Origin: an uncultured Gammaproteobacteria bacterium
GTDB lineage: Bacteria; Pseudomonadota; Gammaproteobacteria; UBA4575
NCBI GenBank assembly: GCA_951812785.1
Contig: OX638335.1
Span: 1,227,902 to 1,291,901, forward strand
DNA: 64,000 nt
Direction of reading: 5' to 3'
Shown here: piece after piece, positions 1 through 10,831 of the stretch
How the letters are laid out: every line of letters starts with the position of its first letter
Numbering within the stretch: the stretch's first letter is position 1
The notes under the pieces: model-generated
Seen by the model: the letters and a program-made list of their open reading frames with translations, nothing else
Told to the model about the DNA's origin: nothing
Databases searched by the model: none
Translations under genes and position numbers: made by a program

Positions 1-183
1 GTCCTCGGCGTTAAAACCTTGGACTGCACCTGAGATTTGCACAGTAAATTCTGAGGCATCAAACACATCAATTTTCGAAATGCCGCTGTTTCCAGCACAT
101 ATATTTTGCCAGGCGGTTTCCACTGTAGATCCTACGGGAGAAACAATACCTAGACCTGTTACAACAACTCTTCTAGAAGACAC
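1..183 (-). CDS. fabF: FabF, beta-ketoacyl-ACP synthase II (N-terminal part only)
   Basis: This is the first 61 codons of a gene that runs off the window start. The start is GTG at 183, giving a protein that opens VSSRRVVVTGLGIVSPVG, the hallmark N-terminus of KAS II condensing enzymes. FabF elongates acyl-ACP with malonyl-ACP in type II fatty acid synthesis; its catalytic Cys-His-His residues lie outside the window. It is the fourth gene of the minus-strand order fabD-fabG-acpP-fabF, starting 60 bp after acpP. The start is inferred from the family N-terminus, because no strong ribosome-binding site is visible. Confidence 0.93.
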   Translation of the reverse strand, partial: MSSRRVVVTGLGIVSPVGSTVETAWQNICAGNSGISKIDVFDASEFTVQISGAVQGFNAED

Positions 184-243
184 GGATAGTGGTATTTATA
201 AAGTATTTGGGGATATCTATTGCAATTAATTATTTAGTAACGC

Positions 244-477
244 TTATTTATGTGCGTTTACGTAATCAATTGCTTGTTTAACTGTCGTGATTTTCTCTGC
301 TGCTTCATCAGGAATTTCACATTCAAATTCTTCTTCTAGCGCCATGACTAGCTCGACAGTGTCTAAAGAATCAGCACCTAAGTCATCAACAAATGAAGCA
401 GCTTCTTTAACTTCTTCTTCACTTACGCCAAGTTGTTCTACAACGATCTGTTTCACTCGTTCTTCAATATTGCTCAT
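244..477 (-). CDS. acpP: Acyl carrier protein
   Basis: A 77-residue acidic protein with the ACP fold signature. The DSL motif at residues 36-38 carries Ser37, which receives the 4'-phosphopantetheine arm. The flanking helix II sequence [14 protein letters not shown] is nearly invariant in proteobacterial AcpP. The protein carries growing acyl chains between FabD, FabG, FabF and the other type II enzymes in the cytosol. It lies between fabG (198 bp upstream, leaving room for its own promoter) and fabF. Length and motif are those of a functional AcpP. Confidence 0.98.
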   Translation of the reverse strand: MSNIEERVKQIVVEQLGVSEEEVKEAASFVDDLGADSLDTVELVMALEEEFECEIPDEAAEKITTVKQAIDYVNAHK

Positions 478-675
478 TTAATAAAATCCTCAAAAGATAT
501 AATTTTGTGTGGGAGGAGAAGGGCCGCCATTGTAGTGAAAAGTTTATTCGCAATCTAGTCATTAATAAGGTTTATATTTTAGCCTGATCTTGCGAAGAAA
601 TTACGCATTATTTGTTTTATATAACATACAGTTATAAGATATACTTAATGTGATAATATAGTTTTAATCAGGCTC

Positions 676-1416
676 CTACTCCATATGCATACCACCATTT
701 ATATGCATGGTTTGACCTGTAATATAGGCAGAATCATCCGATGCCAGGAATTTAACCGCCTTAGCAATATCTTCTACTTCTCCCAATTTACCCATGGGAA
801 CACCCGTTAATATTTGCTGTTTTTGCTCATCAGTAAGCTCACTCGTCATATCAGTCGCAATAAATCCAGGTGCCACACAGTTGACTGTCACTCCTCGATT
901 TGCCACTTCACGTGCCAGTGATTTAGTGAACCCCACCATGCCTGCTTTGGTACTCGCGTAGTTAGCCTGTCCAGGATTACCCGTTGTTCCAACCACGGAT
1001 GAAATATTAATAATACGGCCAGCACGGCTTTTCATCATCCCGCGCAAACAAGCTTTACTTAATAAGAATACTGAACGTAGATTAGTCTCGTACACTTCTT
1101 CCCACTGTTCTAACTTCATTCTCATCAATAAAGTATCGCGTGTAATTCCAGCATTATTAACAAGAATATCCACACTGCCAAACTGCTCATTGATGTCAGA
1201 CAGACATTGATCAATCGACTCACTATTGCGTACATCTAACACCATGCCAACACCGTCAATCCCTGTCTGCTTCAAGTAGTCAGTAATATTATTTGCACCC
1301 TTCTCTGAAGTGGCCGTACCAATCACTTTGGCACCATTTTTACCCAACTCAATCGCAATACCTTTACCAATACCACGGCTTGCGCCGGTAACTAATGTGA
1401 CTTTTTTATCTAACAC
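676..1416 (-). CDS. fabG: 3-oxoacyl-ACP reductase
   Basis: A 246-residue short-chain dehydrogenase. The Rossmann motif TGASRGIG is at residues 10-17, NNAG near 88-91, and the catalytic Ser...Tyr-x-x-x-Lys set is seen in ISSVVG and YASTK (about residues 138 and 153-157). It reduces beta-ketoacyl-ACP to beta-hydroxyacyl-ACP with NADPH in each elongation round. The start is 2 bp after the fabD stop, so the two genes are cotranscribed and probably translationally coupled. Length and motifs are typical of FabG and its position between fabD and acpP is the standard one. Confidence 0.97.
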   Translation of the reverse strand: MLDKKVTLVTGASRGIGKGIAIELGKNGAKVIGTATSEKGANNITDYLKQTGIDGVGMVLDVRNSESIDQCLSDINEQFGSVDILVNNAGITRDTLLMRMKLEQWEEVYETNLRSVFLLSKACLRGMMKSRAGRIINISSVVGTTGNPGQANYASTKAGMVGFTKSLAREVANRGVTVNCVAPGFIATDMTSELTDEQKQQILTGVPMGKLGEVEDIAKAVKFLASDDSAYITGQTMHINGGMHME

Positions 1417-1418
1417 GG

Positions 1419-2357
1419 TTATTCCTCAATAATCTTTAATGCAGTTTCAAGTGACTTATTATCACAGACACATACTGATTTAAGCGATTTATCAATACGC
1501 TTATGTAGACCTGAAAGCACTTTACCAGGGCCCATTTCAATTAAACATGTTGCTCCAGCTTGTTTAATTGTTGCGATGGTATCCACCCAACGTACCGGCG
1601 AATGCAGTTGTGCTTGTAGCGCCGATGTCAACTCATCAGTATTTTGCGGTGCTGCTAATGTCGCATTTTGAATAATAGACACTGTTGGCAAGTCAAATTC
1701 AACCTCGGCTAATGCGCCAGCAAACTTTTCTGCGGCCGGTTTCATCAAACTTGAATGTGCAGGGACTGAAACAGGTAATTTTAATGCACGCTTTGCGCCC
1801 TGCTCTTTTGCCAGATCAATTAACTTGTCTACTGCTTCACTGTGACCTGCTACCACCACTTGGCCTGGCGCATTGTAATTAACCGCTTCGATAACTGCGC
1901 CATCAACGCTGATCGACTGGCATAACTCATCCAGCGCTTGATCTTCCAGGCCCAATACTGCCGCCATTGCACCAGTGCCAGCGGCCACAGCATTTTGCAT
2001 AAATTCACCTCGACGACGTGCAAGAATAGTAGCATTATGAAACGTCATCGCACCCGCACACGTAAATGCAGACACTTCTCCAAAACTGTGTCCAGCCATA
2101 ATAGTCGCATTGCGTTCAGTTGAATCAGCCCAAATTTTTGATATGGAATCGCTGGCTGCCAACATGACTGGCTGAGTATTCTGGGTTTGATTTAAGTCTT
2201 CTGCCGGACCTTCTTGAACCATTCTCCATAAGTCAACGTCTATTGCATCAGAGGCTTCTTGATAACATTCTTTGACAATAGAAAAACTTTCAGAAAGCTC
2301 TTTAACCATGCCTACTGATTGAGACCCTTGACCAGGAAAAACAAATGCAAATTCCAT
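1419..2357 (-). CDS. fabD: Malonyl-CoA:ACP transacylase
   Basis: A 312-residue acyltransferase. GQGSQ near residues 9-13 forms part of the oxyanion region, GHSFGE near residue 92 holds the nucleophilic serine, and the catalytic histidine lies in VPAHSSLM near residue 200. It loads malonyl groups onto AcpP, whose gene is two positions downstream. It is the first visible gene of the fab cluster. The usual fabH and plsX genes are not upstream; instead there is a 228-bp gap followed by divergent infA, so the cluster is split compared with E. coli. Confidence 0.97.
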   Translation of the reverse strand: MEFAFVFPGQGSQSVGMVKELSESFSIVKECYQEASDAIDVDLWRMVQEGPAEDLNQTQNTQPVMLAASDSISKIWADSTERNATIMAGHSFGEVSAFTCAGAMTFHNATILARRRGEFMQNAVAAGTGAMAAVLGLEDQALDELCQSISVDGAVIEAVNYNAPGQVVVAGHSEAVDKLIDLAKEQGAKRALKLPVSVPAHSSLMKPAAEKFAGALAEVEFDLPTVSIIQNATLAAPQNTDELTSALQAQLHSPVRWVDTIATIKQAGATCLIEMGPGKVLSGLHKRIDKSLKSVCVCDNKSLETALKIIEE

Positions 2358-2537
2358 ATTTATTCTCTATTTTGTATTGATATTATAATTTTCTTACTAC
2401 GATCACGCACACATCATGTGTAGTCACATTATATTTAGTGCTGTTTGTTATAGTGTTTTTAGCACCCATCTAGCCACTAATTGGCTCAAAACCAGTATTT
2501 TCTCATCTTGCCGCCAGAAAAACCTTGTTTTACCTGA

Positions 2538-2804
<267 letters not shown>

Positions 2805-2810
2805 ATGCAA

Positions 2811-5066
2811 TTAGCTTTGCTGCTCATCTGATATTTCCAAGTGCAGTTTACCTTCTTGCACTGTCACCCTTACCGTTCCACCTTTTGCTAAACCCCCAAA
2901 CAGGATTTCCTCTGAGAGTGGGCGTTTAATATGTTCTTGTAAAACGCGAGACATAGGTCGCGCTCCCATCTGCGGATCATGTCCTTCATCGCCTATCCAC
3001 AGTCGCGCATCTTCATCTACGATTAGATCAACTTTCTTTTCACTCAACTGACTCTCCAGCTGAGCAATAAATTTATCAACAACACTACCGATGGTAGATT
3101 TATCCAATCCTTCAAATTGAATAATGGCATCAAGACGGTTACGAAATTCTGGCGTGAACATGCGCTTAATAATTTCCATCCCATCGCTGGAATGATCTTG
3201 AGTAGTAAAACCAACGGTTGAGCGACTAATTTCTTGCGCACCCGCATTTGTCGTCATGACTAAAATAACATTCCGGAAATCAACCTGACGCCCATTAGCA
3301 TCGGTCAATGTTCCGTGATCCATCACTTGTAACAACAAGTTAAATACATCGGGGTGTGCTTTTTCAATTTCATCTAGCAGCAACACACAATGTGGCGCTT
3401 TTAGAACAGCATCGGTTAACAAACCCCCTTGATCGAAACCGACATAACCTGGAGGCGCACCAATCAATCTTGAGACAGTATGTCTTTCCATATACTCAGA
3501 CATATCAAAACGGATTAACTCTATGCTTAACGCGGTTGAAAGTTGTCGCGTCACTTCCGTCTTACCTACCCCTGTTGGCCCTGCAAACAAAAATGACCCA
3601 ATAGGTTTTTCATCGTCACCCAAACCAGAGCGTGACATCTTTATAGACGTTGCCAACGTAGTAATGGCTTGGTCTTGACCATAGACCACTAATTTTAAAT
3701 TGCGTTCTAAGTTCTTCAACAACTCAGTATCACTGTGCGATACCTTCTTAGAAGGAATACGTGCAATCTTTGCAATAATTCCTTCGATATCTTTAACTGT
3801 AATAGATTTTTTGCGTGATTTAGCAGGTTTCAACATTACTGCTGCTCCCGCTTCATCAATGACGTCAATTGCCTTATCTGGCAGAAAACGATCAGTGATA
3901 TAACGCTCCGAAAGTTCTGCCGCCACCTTTAAAGCTTTATCTGTATATTTTACTTGGTGGTGATTTTCAAATTGACTACGGATACCTTTAAGAATATGGA
4001 AAGTTTCATCAACTGATGGTTCAGACACTTCAATCTTTTGGAACCGCCTCGCCAGTGCTCGGTCCTTTTCAAAGATACCGCGATATTCTTGATAAGTAGT
4101 CGAACCGATACATTTCAATTCAGAAGTAGCCAGCTGAGGCTTAATAAGATTAGATGCATCCATTACACCACCTGATGCAGCACCCGCACCAATAATCGTA
4201 TGTATTTCATCAATAAATAAAATAGCGCCCTCTTCAACGGACAGTTGCTTAAGCACTCCCTTCAAACGTTTTTCAAAATCACCACGGTATTTCGTGCCTG
4301 CGACTAAGCCACCTAGATCTAACGAATAGATAACACTGTCTTTTAAAACATCAGGCACTTCACCATCAACAATCTTTTTTGCGAGACCCTCGGCAATCGC
4401 GGTTTTGCCCACACCTGCTTCACCCACTAACAAAGGATTATTTTTTCTACGACGACATAAAATTTGCATGGTGCGCTCAATTTCATGTGCACGACCTATT
4501 AGTGGATCTATTTTCCCTGATTCCGCCAACGCATTAAGGTTCGTTGCATACTTTTCTAATGGCTTAGCATCCTGCTCTTGATATTCACCATCAGGAGCTA
4601 TTTCAGGTGACATCTCTCCACCCTCTTCCTCAGAGATTTTGGATATACCATGAGAGATAAAATTCAGCACATCTAAACGTGCGACATCATTTTTAGTCAG
4701 CAAATACACCGCATGTGATTCCTGCTCACCATATATCGCGACAAGCACATTGGCACCGGTGACTTCTTTTTTACCCGAAGACTGCACATGAAACACTGCA
4801 CGTTGTAACACGCGTTGAAAGCCTAATGTGGGAGTCGTCTCACGCTCCTCATCGTCATTAAGCAGCGGAGTATTTTTATCAATGAATACATTTAACTCAG
4901 ACCTCAGTGCTTCAATATTAGCACCACAGGCCCGCAAGATTTCTACGGCTGAATTATTGTCCGTTAACGCAAGCAACAAATGCTCAACCGTCATGAATTC
5001 ATGACGGTTCTCTATGGCTGCCTTAAACGCTTCGTTTAAGCTTGATTCTAAATCTTTAGATAACAT
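2811..5066 (-). CDS. clpA: ClpA, ATPase subunit of the ClpAP protease
   Basis: A 751-residue Hsp100 unfoldase. It has an N-terminal double Clp-N repeat (about 1-150), a first AAA+ domain with Walker A GEAGVGKT (about 210), a second AAA+ domain with Walker A GPTGVGKT (about 492), and a C-terminal D2-small domain. The IGL-type loop for ClpP docking was not pinned down by eye. It unfolds substrates, including N-degron proteins delivered by ClpS, and feeds them to ClpP. clpS lies 39 bp upstream on the same strand, so the two genes form an operon. No disruption is seen. Confidence 0.98.
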   Translation of the reverse strand: MLSKDLESSLNEAFKAAIENRHEFMTVEHLLLALTDNNSAVEILRACGANIEALRSELNVFIDKNTPLLNDDEERETTPTLGFQRVLQRAVFHVQSSGKKEVTGANVLVAIYGEQESHAVYLLTKNDVARLDVLNFISHGISKISEEEGGEMSPEIAPDGEYQEQDAKPLEKYATNLNALAESGKIDPLIGRAHEIERTMQILCRRRKNNPLLVGEAGVGKTAIAEGLAKKIVDGEVPDVLKDSVIYSLDLGGLVAGTKYRGDFEKRLKGVLKQLSVEEGAILFIDEIHTIIGAGAASGGVMDASNLIKPQLATSELKCIGSTTYQEYRGIFEKDRALARRFQKIEVSEPSVDETFHILKGIRSQFENHHQVKYTDKALKVAAELSERYITDRFLPDKAIDVIDEAGAAVMLKPAKSRKKSITVKDIEGIIAKIARIPSKKVSHSDTELLKNLERNLKLVVYGQDQAITTLATSIKMSRSGLGDDEKPIGSFLFAGPTGVGKTEVTRQLSTALSIELIRFDMSEYMERHTVSRLIGAPPGYVGFDQGGLLTDAVLKAPHCVLLLDEIEKAHPDVFNLLLQVMDHGTLTDANGRQVDFRNVILVMTTNAGAQEISRSTVGFTTQDHSSDGMEIIKRMFTPEFRNRLDAIIQFEGLDKSTIGSVVDKFIAQLESQLSEKKVDLIVDEDARLWIGDEGHDPQMGARPMSRVLQEHIKRPLSEEILFGGLAKGGTVRVTVQEGKLHLEISDEQQS

Positions 5067-5105
5067 TATCTTTGTCTAATTTCCGCTTCTTCTCTTTATT
5101 CTTCG

Positions 5106-5429
5106 CTACTCAGCCGCTTCCATGTCACACAGCAGAGGGTGATTATTTAATCGCGCATATTCCTTAACCTGAGATACTTTGGTTTCAGATACCTCGCGCG
5201 TAAATATCCCACACACACCCTTTCCGTGCGAGTGCACATTGAGCATGACTCGAGTTGCCTGTTCACGTCCCATACTGAAAAAACTTTCCAATATATGGAC
5301 CACAAACTCCATCGGTGTGTAGTCATCATTTAACAGCACCACCTTATACATGGGCGGTTGTTTGATCTTAGGACGAGTTTCTTCGACTACTAATCCATCA
5401 TCGTTTTGATATTGGTTATCACTCGACAT
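5106..5429 (-). CDS. clpS: ClpS, N-degron adaptor for ClpAP
   Basis: A 107-residue adaptor. An unstructured acidic N-terminus (about 1-25) precedes the core [20 protein letters not shown], whose NDDYTPM forms the pocket for destabilising N-terminal residues. It binds the ClpA N-domain and delivers N-end-rule substrates. It is directly upstream of clpA on the same strand. The 210 bp upstream, to the divergent Nudix gene at 5641, holds the promoters of both units; no further gene is visible there. Confidence 0.97.
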   Translation of the reverse strand: MSSDNQYQNDDGLVVEETRPKIKQPPMYKVVLLNDDYTPMEFVVHILESFFSMGREQATRVMLNVHSHGKGVCGIFTREVSETKVSQVKEYARLNNHPLLCDMEAAE

Positions 5430-5640
5430 ATTAATAATGCATAGTTACTTTTAAGTTAATCACATTATAAGATTCTTACTATAGATTCTAATATTCCATT
5501 AGACTAGGTTTCGTCCCCGTGAACAGAATAAATGCCCAGATTGTAGTACGAAACCTACTACTACAGCATAAAAAAGCAATAAGATTAACCTAAAAAAAAT
5601 ATTAAATAATTTAAATAACCAACTGAATAATAAAGACTAT

Positions 5641-6099
5641 ATGCCATCCACATCACATATTACTATAGCCTCTATCATCGAACGCGATGGTAAATACTTA
5701 ATGGTGAGAGAATTAGCCAATGGTCTTGAGGTTTACAATCAACCTGCGGGGCACTGGGAAGTCGACGAAACACTAGAAGATGCTGCAATACGTGAAACGC
5801 TGGAAGAAACCGCTTGGGAATTTATCCCCGACTCATTCACAGGCATATACCGCTGGAAACATCCTGAAAAACCCGATGTTTATTTACGTGTCACCTTTTC
5901 TGGTCGAGTTGGCAGATTTTTCCCTGATCAACCCTTAGACAATGGCATCCTAGAAGCGCTTTGGATGACGCGAGAAGAAATCGCCGCCCTACCTGAAATC
6001 AAACGTCGCAGTGCCATGGTTCTTCAAAGTATTGACGACTACGAGAAAGGCCATCGTTGCGATTTAACCATGTTGAGTGACGTGATAGAAACTTGGTAA
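5641..6099 (+). CDS. nudJ: Nudix hydrolase, NudJ-like
   Basis: A 152-residue protein close to E. coli NudJ (thiamine pyrophosphate and nucleotide pyrophosphatase) in length and layout: ITIASIIERDGKYL at the start, then NQPAGHWE leading into the Nudix box at about residues 37-59. The box reads G-x5-E-x7-RE-x2-EE, but the usual glycine near its end is alanine (EETAWE), a deviation that may affect loop geometry but keeps all metal-binding glutamates. mnmA follows after 130 bp, the same gene pair as in E. coli (nudJ-mnmA-hflD). The ribosome-binding site before the ATG is weak. Confidence 0.9.
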   Translation: MPSTSHITIASIIERDGKYLMVRELANGLEVYNQPAGHWEVDETLEDAAIRETLEETAWEFIPDSFTGIYRWKHPEKPDVYLRVTFSGRVGRFFPDQPLDNGILEALWMTREEIAALPEIKRRSAMVLQSIDDYEKGHRCDLTMLSDVIETW

Positions 6100-6229
6100 G
6101 CTGGACCTAGTTAAATATAGGCTTACTCTGGGTAACAAGGCCTCACACAGACGGCTTAAACGCTAATATTCGGCGTATAAATTCGCCCACAAATACCCAT
6201 AGACAACATTAAAATAATACTGTAACTAT

Positions 6230-7318
6230 ATGTCATTAAAACATATTGTTGTTGGGCTATCAGGCGGTGTCGACTCCGCTGTTGCCGCTCACCTGCTAAA
6301 AGCTGATGGTCACAAAGTAGACGCAATTTTCATGAAAAATTGGGAAGAAGATGACTCCGATGAGTATTGTTCCGTATCACAAGACCTCGAAGATGCAGAA
6401 AGAGTCTGCGAACAATTAGATCTTCCCTTACGCACAGTCAACTTCTCTTCTGAATATTGGGACTGGGTATTTGAATACTTTTTAGCTGAACACAACGCTG
6501 GAAGAACACCCAATCCAGATATCTTATGCAATACCGAAATCAAGTTTAAGGCATTTTTAGAATTTGCTACCAAATTAGGTACTGAAAAAATCGCCACCGG
6601 CCATTACGCACGCTGCGTATTCTCAGATCATTATTATCAATTACTCACGGCTTCAGATAGCAATAAAGACCAAAGTTATTTTTTGCATGGGCTCAACCAG
6701 CAACAACTGGGCAAATCGTTATTTCCACTTGGGAATTTAAGTAAACCTCAAGTGAGGCAGCTTGCCGAAGAGCTGAATCTACATATTCACAACAAGAAAG
6801 ACAGCACCGGCATTTGCTTTATAGGCGAACGCAAATTTCGCGATTTTCTTGAAAAGTATATTGATAATAATCAAGGAGATATAATTGATATTGAAGGTAA
6901 TATAATAGGTTCACATCAAGGTACAACCTTCTTCACAATCGGTCAAAGACAGGGGCTAGGCATTGGCGGTGTATCAACGGCCAGCGAACAACCCTGGTAC
7001 GTAGTAGATAAGAGACTAGAGACTAACCAACTCGTGGTGGCCCAGGGCTCTGATCATCCTGCACTGTTCAACAATAGCCTTATTATTGAAAAAATGCATT
7101 GGATAGACCGTCCTTACAACCAATCTATTAGCTCCATTCAAGCTAAAATACGTTATCGTCAGTCACATCAAGATTGCCATGCGCTGGAACTCGATAATGG
7201 GCAATGGCAACTCAATTTTGACCAAGCTCAACGCGCCGTCACACCGGGTCAATATGCCGTGTTATACGACAAGCAGCATTGTCTTGGTGGTGGCATAATC
7301 AGTCATCGCATCAATTAA
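6230..7318 (+). CDS. mnmA: tRNA 2-thiouridylase
   Basis: A 362-residue enzyme that thiolates U34 of tRNA-Lys, -Glu and -Gln. The N-terminal PP-loop SGGVDS (residues 11-16) binds ATP. The two catalytic cysteines are Cys100 (in NPDILCNTEIKF) and Cys196 (in STGICFIGE), both present. GHYARC and the C-terminal beta-barrel complete the family pattern. It is followed 1 bp later by hflD, the usual downstream partner. The gene looks fully functional. Confidence 0.97.
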   Translation: MSLKHIVVGLSGGVDSAVAAHLLKADGHKVDAIFMKNWEEDDSDEYCSVSQDLEDAERVCEQLDLPLRTVNFSSEYWDWVFEYFLAEHNAGRTPNPDILCNTEIKFKAFLEFATKLGTEKIATGHYARCVFSDHYYQLLTASDSNKDQSYFLHGLNQQQLGKSLFPLGNLSKPQVRQLAEELNLHIHNKKDSTGICFIGERKFRDFLEKYIDNNQGDIIDIEGNIIGSHQGTTFFTIGQRQGLGIGGVSTASEQPWYVVDKRLETNQLVVAQGSDHPALFNNSLIIEKMHWIDRPYNQSISSIQAKIRYRQSHQDCHALELDNGQWQLNFDQAQRAVTPGQYAVLYDKQHCLGGGIISHRIN

Positions 7319-7319
7319 T

Positions 7320-7966
7320 ATGAACAACACAGAATATACAAATAAAACTATCGCCCTGGCCGGCATGCACCAGGCTTTATCACAGGTGCAACAAATCGCT
7401 TGGAATGCACAATATGACTACAACCAAATTGATGTGTGTTTAAGCAGCTTATTTTCTAGAGACCCTGACAGCTATATCGATGTTTATGGTTCCATCAACA
7501 ATATAAAACCTGGATTAAGCGCGCTGCGTACAAGCCTTACCAACAAGCATGACAAACAGGCATGACAAACAGGCATGACAAACAGGCATTAGAGCGTGCT
7601 CGTTACATGATCAATCTAATGATGTTATCTAAAAATATCAGAGATAATAAAGAGTTAGGAAAACAAATTGGAACGACTCTTAGCTTATTAGAGGAGGACG
7701 CTGGCAACCTTCAAGATCAACGCGATTACATCATAGAACGCATTGCCCAACTTTATCAGAATGCCATTAGCCCGCTGACACCACGAGTGATTGTCTATGG
7801 TGATCCTCAGATTTTAAAAGATGATGCCAATGCTGCTGCCATACGCGCAATGCTGTTTACTGGTTTACGTGCCGCACTACTCTGGTATCAGGCTGGCGGT
7901 AGCCAACTTAATCTACTGTTAGGCAAATCCAAATACCTGAAAACTATCAATCAAATCCTAAACTAA
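7320..7966 (+). pseudogene. hflD: hflD, broken by a triplicated 13-bp repeat
   Basis: HflD-like membrane-associated protein normally encoded after mnmA. The first 76 codons (opening NNTEYTNKTIALAGMHQALSQ) end at a TGA at 7563-7565, and the rest (LERARYMINLMMLSKNIRDN to KYLKTINQILN) continues in another frame. The break lies in three tandem copies of CATGACAAACAGG (7548-7586). With a single copy the frame reads HDKQALERARYM straight through, giving a protein of about 206 residues, close to the usual 205-215. The second part has its own ATG at 7562 overlapping the stop as ATGA, so translation re-initiation could yield two half-proteins. A true mutation or a read/assembly error is possible. Confidence 0.85.
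7548..7586 (+). repeat. Three tandem copies of a 13-bp repeat inside hflD
   Basis: The unit CATGACAAACAGG occurs at 7548-7560, 7561-7573 and 7574-7586, all identical. Because 13 is not a multiple of 3 and the second unit reads TGA in frame, only the one-copy state keeps hflD open. Such tracts expand and contract by slipped-strand mispairing. Confidence 0.95.
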
Positions 7967-7980
7967 GTCGACTCTACTTC

Positions 7981-8010
7981 CTGAAATTTTTCCTCAAGAT
8001 CCGCTATAAT
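7981..8010 (+). promoter_or_regulatory. Likely sigma-70 promoter of acnB
   Basis: A perfect -10 box TATAAT at 8005-8010 is preceded, 18 bp away, by CTGAAA (four of six matches to TTGACA). It lies 80 bp before the acnB start codon, leaving a leader of about 75 nt. Identified by eye from consensus only. Confidence 0.5.
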
Positions 8011-8090
8011 CGGCGGCTCACTTATAACAACCTATTTCAAGTGCCAGCAAGGAAGCTGAGCTGACACTTAACATTTGTGGAGAAAATACC

Positions 8091-10712
8091 TTGTTAGACG
8101 CTTATCGCAAACATGTAGAAGAACGTGCTGCCCTGGGAGTTATCCCTCAGCCATTATCACCAGAACAAACGGCTGATCTAGTCGAGTTACTTAAAAACCC
8201 ACCCGCAGGCGAAGAAGAGTTTATTCTTGATCTATTAGTAAATCGCATCCCCGCCGGGGTTGACCAGGCGGCCTACGTGAAAGCGGGTTTCCTCGCGGCA
8301 ATTTCAAAAGGTGACGCTTCATCTCCGCTAATCAACAAAGTTAAAGCGGTTGAACTATTGGGCACTATGCTGGGTGGTTACAATATTTCCCCACTGATTG
8401 ATGCATTAGACGACGAGTCACTTGCTCCCACCGCCGTTGAGGCACTGTCACATACGTTGCTGATGTTCGATGCTTTTTATGACGTCGAAGAAAAAATGAA
8501 AGCAGGCAATGCCCACGCTAAAAAGATTATTGAATCATGGGCGAATGGCGAGTGGTTTACCAGCAAGCCTGAGCTAGAAGAAAAAATTACTGTCACTGTT
8601 TTTAAAGTCACTGGCGAAACGAATACTGATGATCTATCCCCCGCGCCAGATGCCTGGTCTCGTCCTGACATCCCATTGCACGCGGTTGCGATGCTAAAAA
8701 TGGCGCGTGATGGTATTACGCCTGATGAACAAGGCAAAGTTGGCCCAATCAAACAAATAGAAGGATTAAAAGAAAAAGGACACCCACTGGCTTATGTCGG
8801 TGACGTTGTTGGCACGGGTTCTTCACGTAAATCGGCCACCAACTCTGTGCTGTGGCATATGGGTCGTGATATTCCTTGTATTCCTAATAAGCGCGATGGT
8901 GGTTATTGCCTGGGTGGAAAAATTGCACCTATCTTCTTTAACACCATGGAAGATGCTGGTGCGCTGCCTGTCGAATGTGATGTGACCAACCTAAATATGG
9001 GTGACGTAATTGACATCTATCCTTACGAAGGCGTGATTAAAAACAATGCCACTGGTGAGACACTTTGTGAGTTCAGCCTCAAAACAGACATCCTACTCGA
9101 CGAAGCACGTGCTGGCGGTCGAATTCCTCTCATCATTGGCCGTGGTTTAACCACGCGCGCACGTGAATCTCTAGGTGTGGGTTCAACGGATCTATTCCGT
9201 ATTCCTCTGCCTGCTCAAGATACTGGTAAAGGTTATACGCTTGCGCAAAAAATGGTTGGTGTCGCTTGTGGTACTGATGGCATTCGCCCGGGTACTTACT
9301 GCGAACCCAAAATGACTACCGTAGGTTCACAAGATACAACAGGGCCCATGACACGCGATGAATTAAAAGACCTAGCCTGTCTTGGTTTCTCGGCCGACTT
9401 AACCATGCAGTCTTTCTGTCATACCGCAGCTTATCCTAAGCCCATTGATGTTGGCACTCATCATACATTGCCTGATTTCATTATGAATCGCGGTGGTGTC
9501 TCACTACGTCCTGGTGATGGTGTGATTCACTCTTGGTTAAACCGCATGTTACTTCCCGATACCGTGGGTACCGGTGGTGATTCACATACACGCTTCCCGA
9601 TTGGTATTTCATTCCCCGCAGGTTCAGGCTTAGTCGCCTTTGCGGCAGCCACCGGTGTCATGCCTCTGGATATGCCTGAATCCGTACTGGTTCGTTTCAA
9701 AGGTGAAATGCAGCCGGGTATTACGTTGCGAGATCTAGTGAACGCGATTCCTTATAAAGCAATTGAATTAGGTCTGCTAACTGTGGAGAAAAAAGGTAAG
9801 AAAAATATCTTCTCTGGTCGCATTCTTGAAATTGAAGGCTTACCAGATCTTAAAGTAGAACAAGCATTTGAATTATCAGATGCCTCTGCCGAACGTTCTG
9901 CAGCGGGTTGTACGATTAAGCTAGATAAAGAACCCATCATTGAATATCTAAATTCTAACATCGTCATGTTGCGTTGGATGATTGCCAATGACTACGGTGA
10001 CGCACGTACATTAGATCGTCGTATCAAAGCCATGCAGAAATGGCTGGAAAACCCGGAATTAATGGAAACCGATGCCGATGCCGAATACACGGAAGTCATC
10101 GACATTGATATGAATGAAATTAAAGAACCTCTTCTTGCTTGCCCTAACGACCCAGATGATGTGAAAACACTGGCGGATGTTGCGGGCGCACCTGTGGATG
10201 AAGTGTTCCTGGGTTCATGTATGACAAACATTGGCCACTTCCGTGCCGCAGGTAAATTGCTTCAGTCTTATGGCGGTACTATTCCAACAAGACTTTGGGT
10301 TGCCCCCCCTACCAAGATGGATGAAAGCCAATTGTCGGATGAAGGTTACTACAGCATTTATGCGGCAGCTGGTGCACGCACTGAAATGCCAGGGTGTTCG
10401 CTTTGCATGGGTAACCAGGCACGTGTAGAAGCAAACTCTACAGTTGTTTCAACCTCAACACGTAACTTCCCTAATCGTTTAGGTGATGGTGCAGATGTTT
10501 ATTTATCTTCAGCAGAAATTGCAGCAGTCGTTTCCATTCTTGGGAAAATCCCTACCTACGAAGAGTATATGGAGTTCGCGGCACAAATCGACCCAATGGC
10601 GGATGACATTTATCGCTATCTAAACTTTGACGAGATTGAAGACTACACAAGGAAGGCTGCCGAAGCAGATGCAAAACTGGTCGACATACAAGTCAGGGTC
10701 GTTAACGGATAG
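8091..10712 (+). CDS. acnB: Aconitate hydratase B
   Basis: An 873-residue aconitase B that can be aligned by eye with E. coli AcnB almost throughout, including [20 protein letters not shown] and [20 protein letters not shown]. The 4Fe-4S ligands are in [14 protein letters not shown] (about residue 710) and GCSLCMGNQ (about 770 and 773). It interconverts citrate and isocitrate in the TCA cycle, and apo-AcnB in other bacteria also binds mRNA. The start is TTG at 8091, chosen because [16 protein letters not shown] matches the family N-terminus and GGAG is placed upstream. It stands alone, with its own promoter and a strong terminator. Confidence 0.98.
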   Translation: MLDAYRKHVEERAALGVIPQPLSPEQTADLVELLKNPPAGEEEFILDLLVNRIPAGVDQAAYVKAGFLAAISKGDASSPLINKVKAVELLGTMLGGYNISPLIDALDDESLAPTAVEALSHTLLMFDAFYDVEEKMKAGNAHAKKIIESWANGEWFTSKPELEEKITVTVFKVTGETNTDDLSPAPDAWSRPDIPLHAVAMLKMARDGITPDEQGKVGPIKQIEGLKEKGHPLAYVGDVVGTGSSRKSATNSVLWHMGRDIPCIPNKRDGGYCLGGKIAPIFFNTMEDAGALPVECDVTNLNMGDVIDIYPYEGVIKNNATGETLCEFSLKTDILLDEARAGGRIPLIIGRGLTTRARESLGVGSTDLFRIPLPAQDTGKGYTLAQKMVGVACGTDGIRPGTYCEPKMTTVGSQDTTGPMTRDELKDLACLGFSADLTMQSFCHTAAYPKPIDVGTHHTLPDFIMNRGGVSLRPGDGVIHSWLNRMLLPDTVGTGGDSHTRFPIGISFPAGSGLVAFAAATGVMPLDMPESVLVRFKGEMQPGITLRDLVNAIPYKAIELGLLTVEKKGKKNIFSGRILEIEGLPDLKVEQAFELSDASAERSAAGCTIKLDKEPIIEYLNSNIVMLRWMIANDYGDARTLDRRIKAMQKWLENPELMETDADAEYTEVIDIDMNEIKEPLLACPNDPDDVKTLADVAGAPVDEVFLGSCMTNIGHFRAAGKLLQSYGGTIPTRLWVAPPTKMDESQLSDEGYYSIYAAAGARTEMPGCSLCMGNQARVEANSTVVSTSTRNFPNRLGDGADVYLSSAEIAAVVSILGKIPTYEEYMEFAAQIDPMADDIYRYLNFDEIEDYTRKAAEADAKLVDIQVRVVNG

Positions 10713-10731
10713 ATATAAAATTTCCGTTTTT

Positions 10732-10761
10732 AAAAAAGGCGAACAAATGTTCGCCTTTTTT
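10732..10761 (+). terminator. Rho-independent terminator after acnB
   Basis: The stem AAAAAAGGCGAACA / TGTTCGCCTTTTTT closes on a very short loop and ends in a T run, 20 bp after the acnB stop. The A and T runs on each side make it potentially bidirectional. Confidence 0.9.
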
Positions 10762-10831
10762 GTATCAACAGAATAGAACCTCAACATTAAACCTAATACT
10801 TACCTTGCCATTCGCGCGGTAACATTGTTCT

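Noticed and set aside
7548..7586. Programmed ribosomal frameshifting in hflD
   Set aside because: No slippery heptamer was seen at the site; the exact 13-bp triplication explains the break fully.
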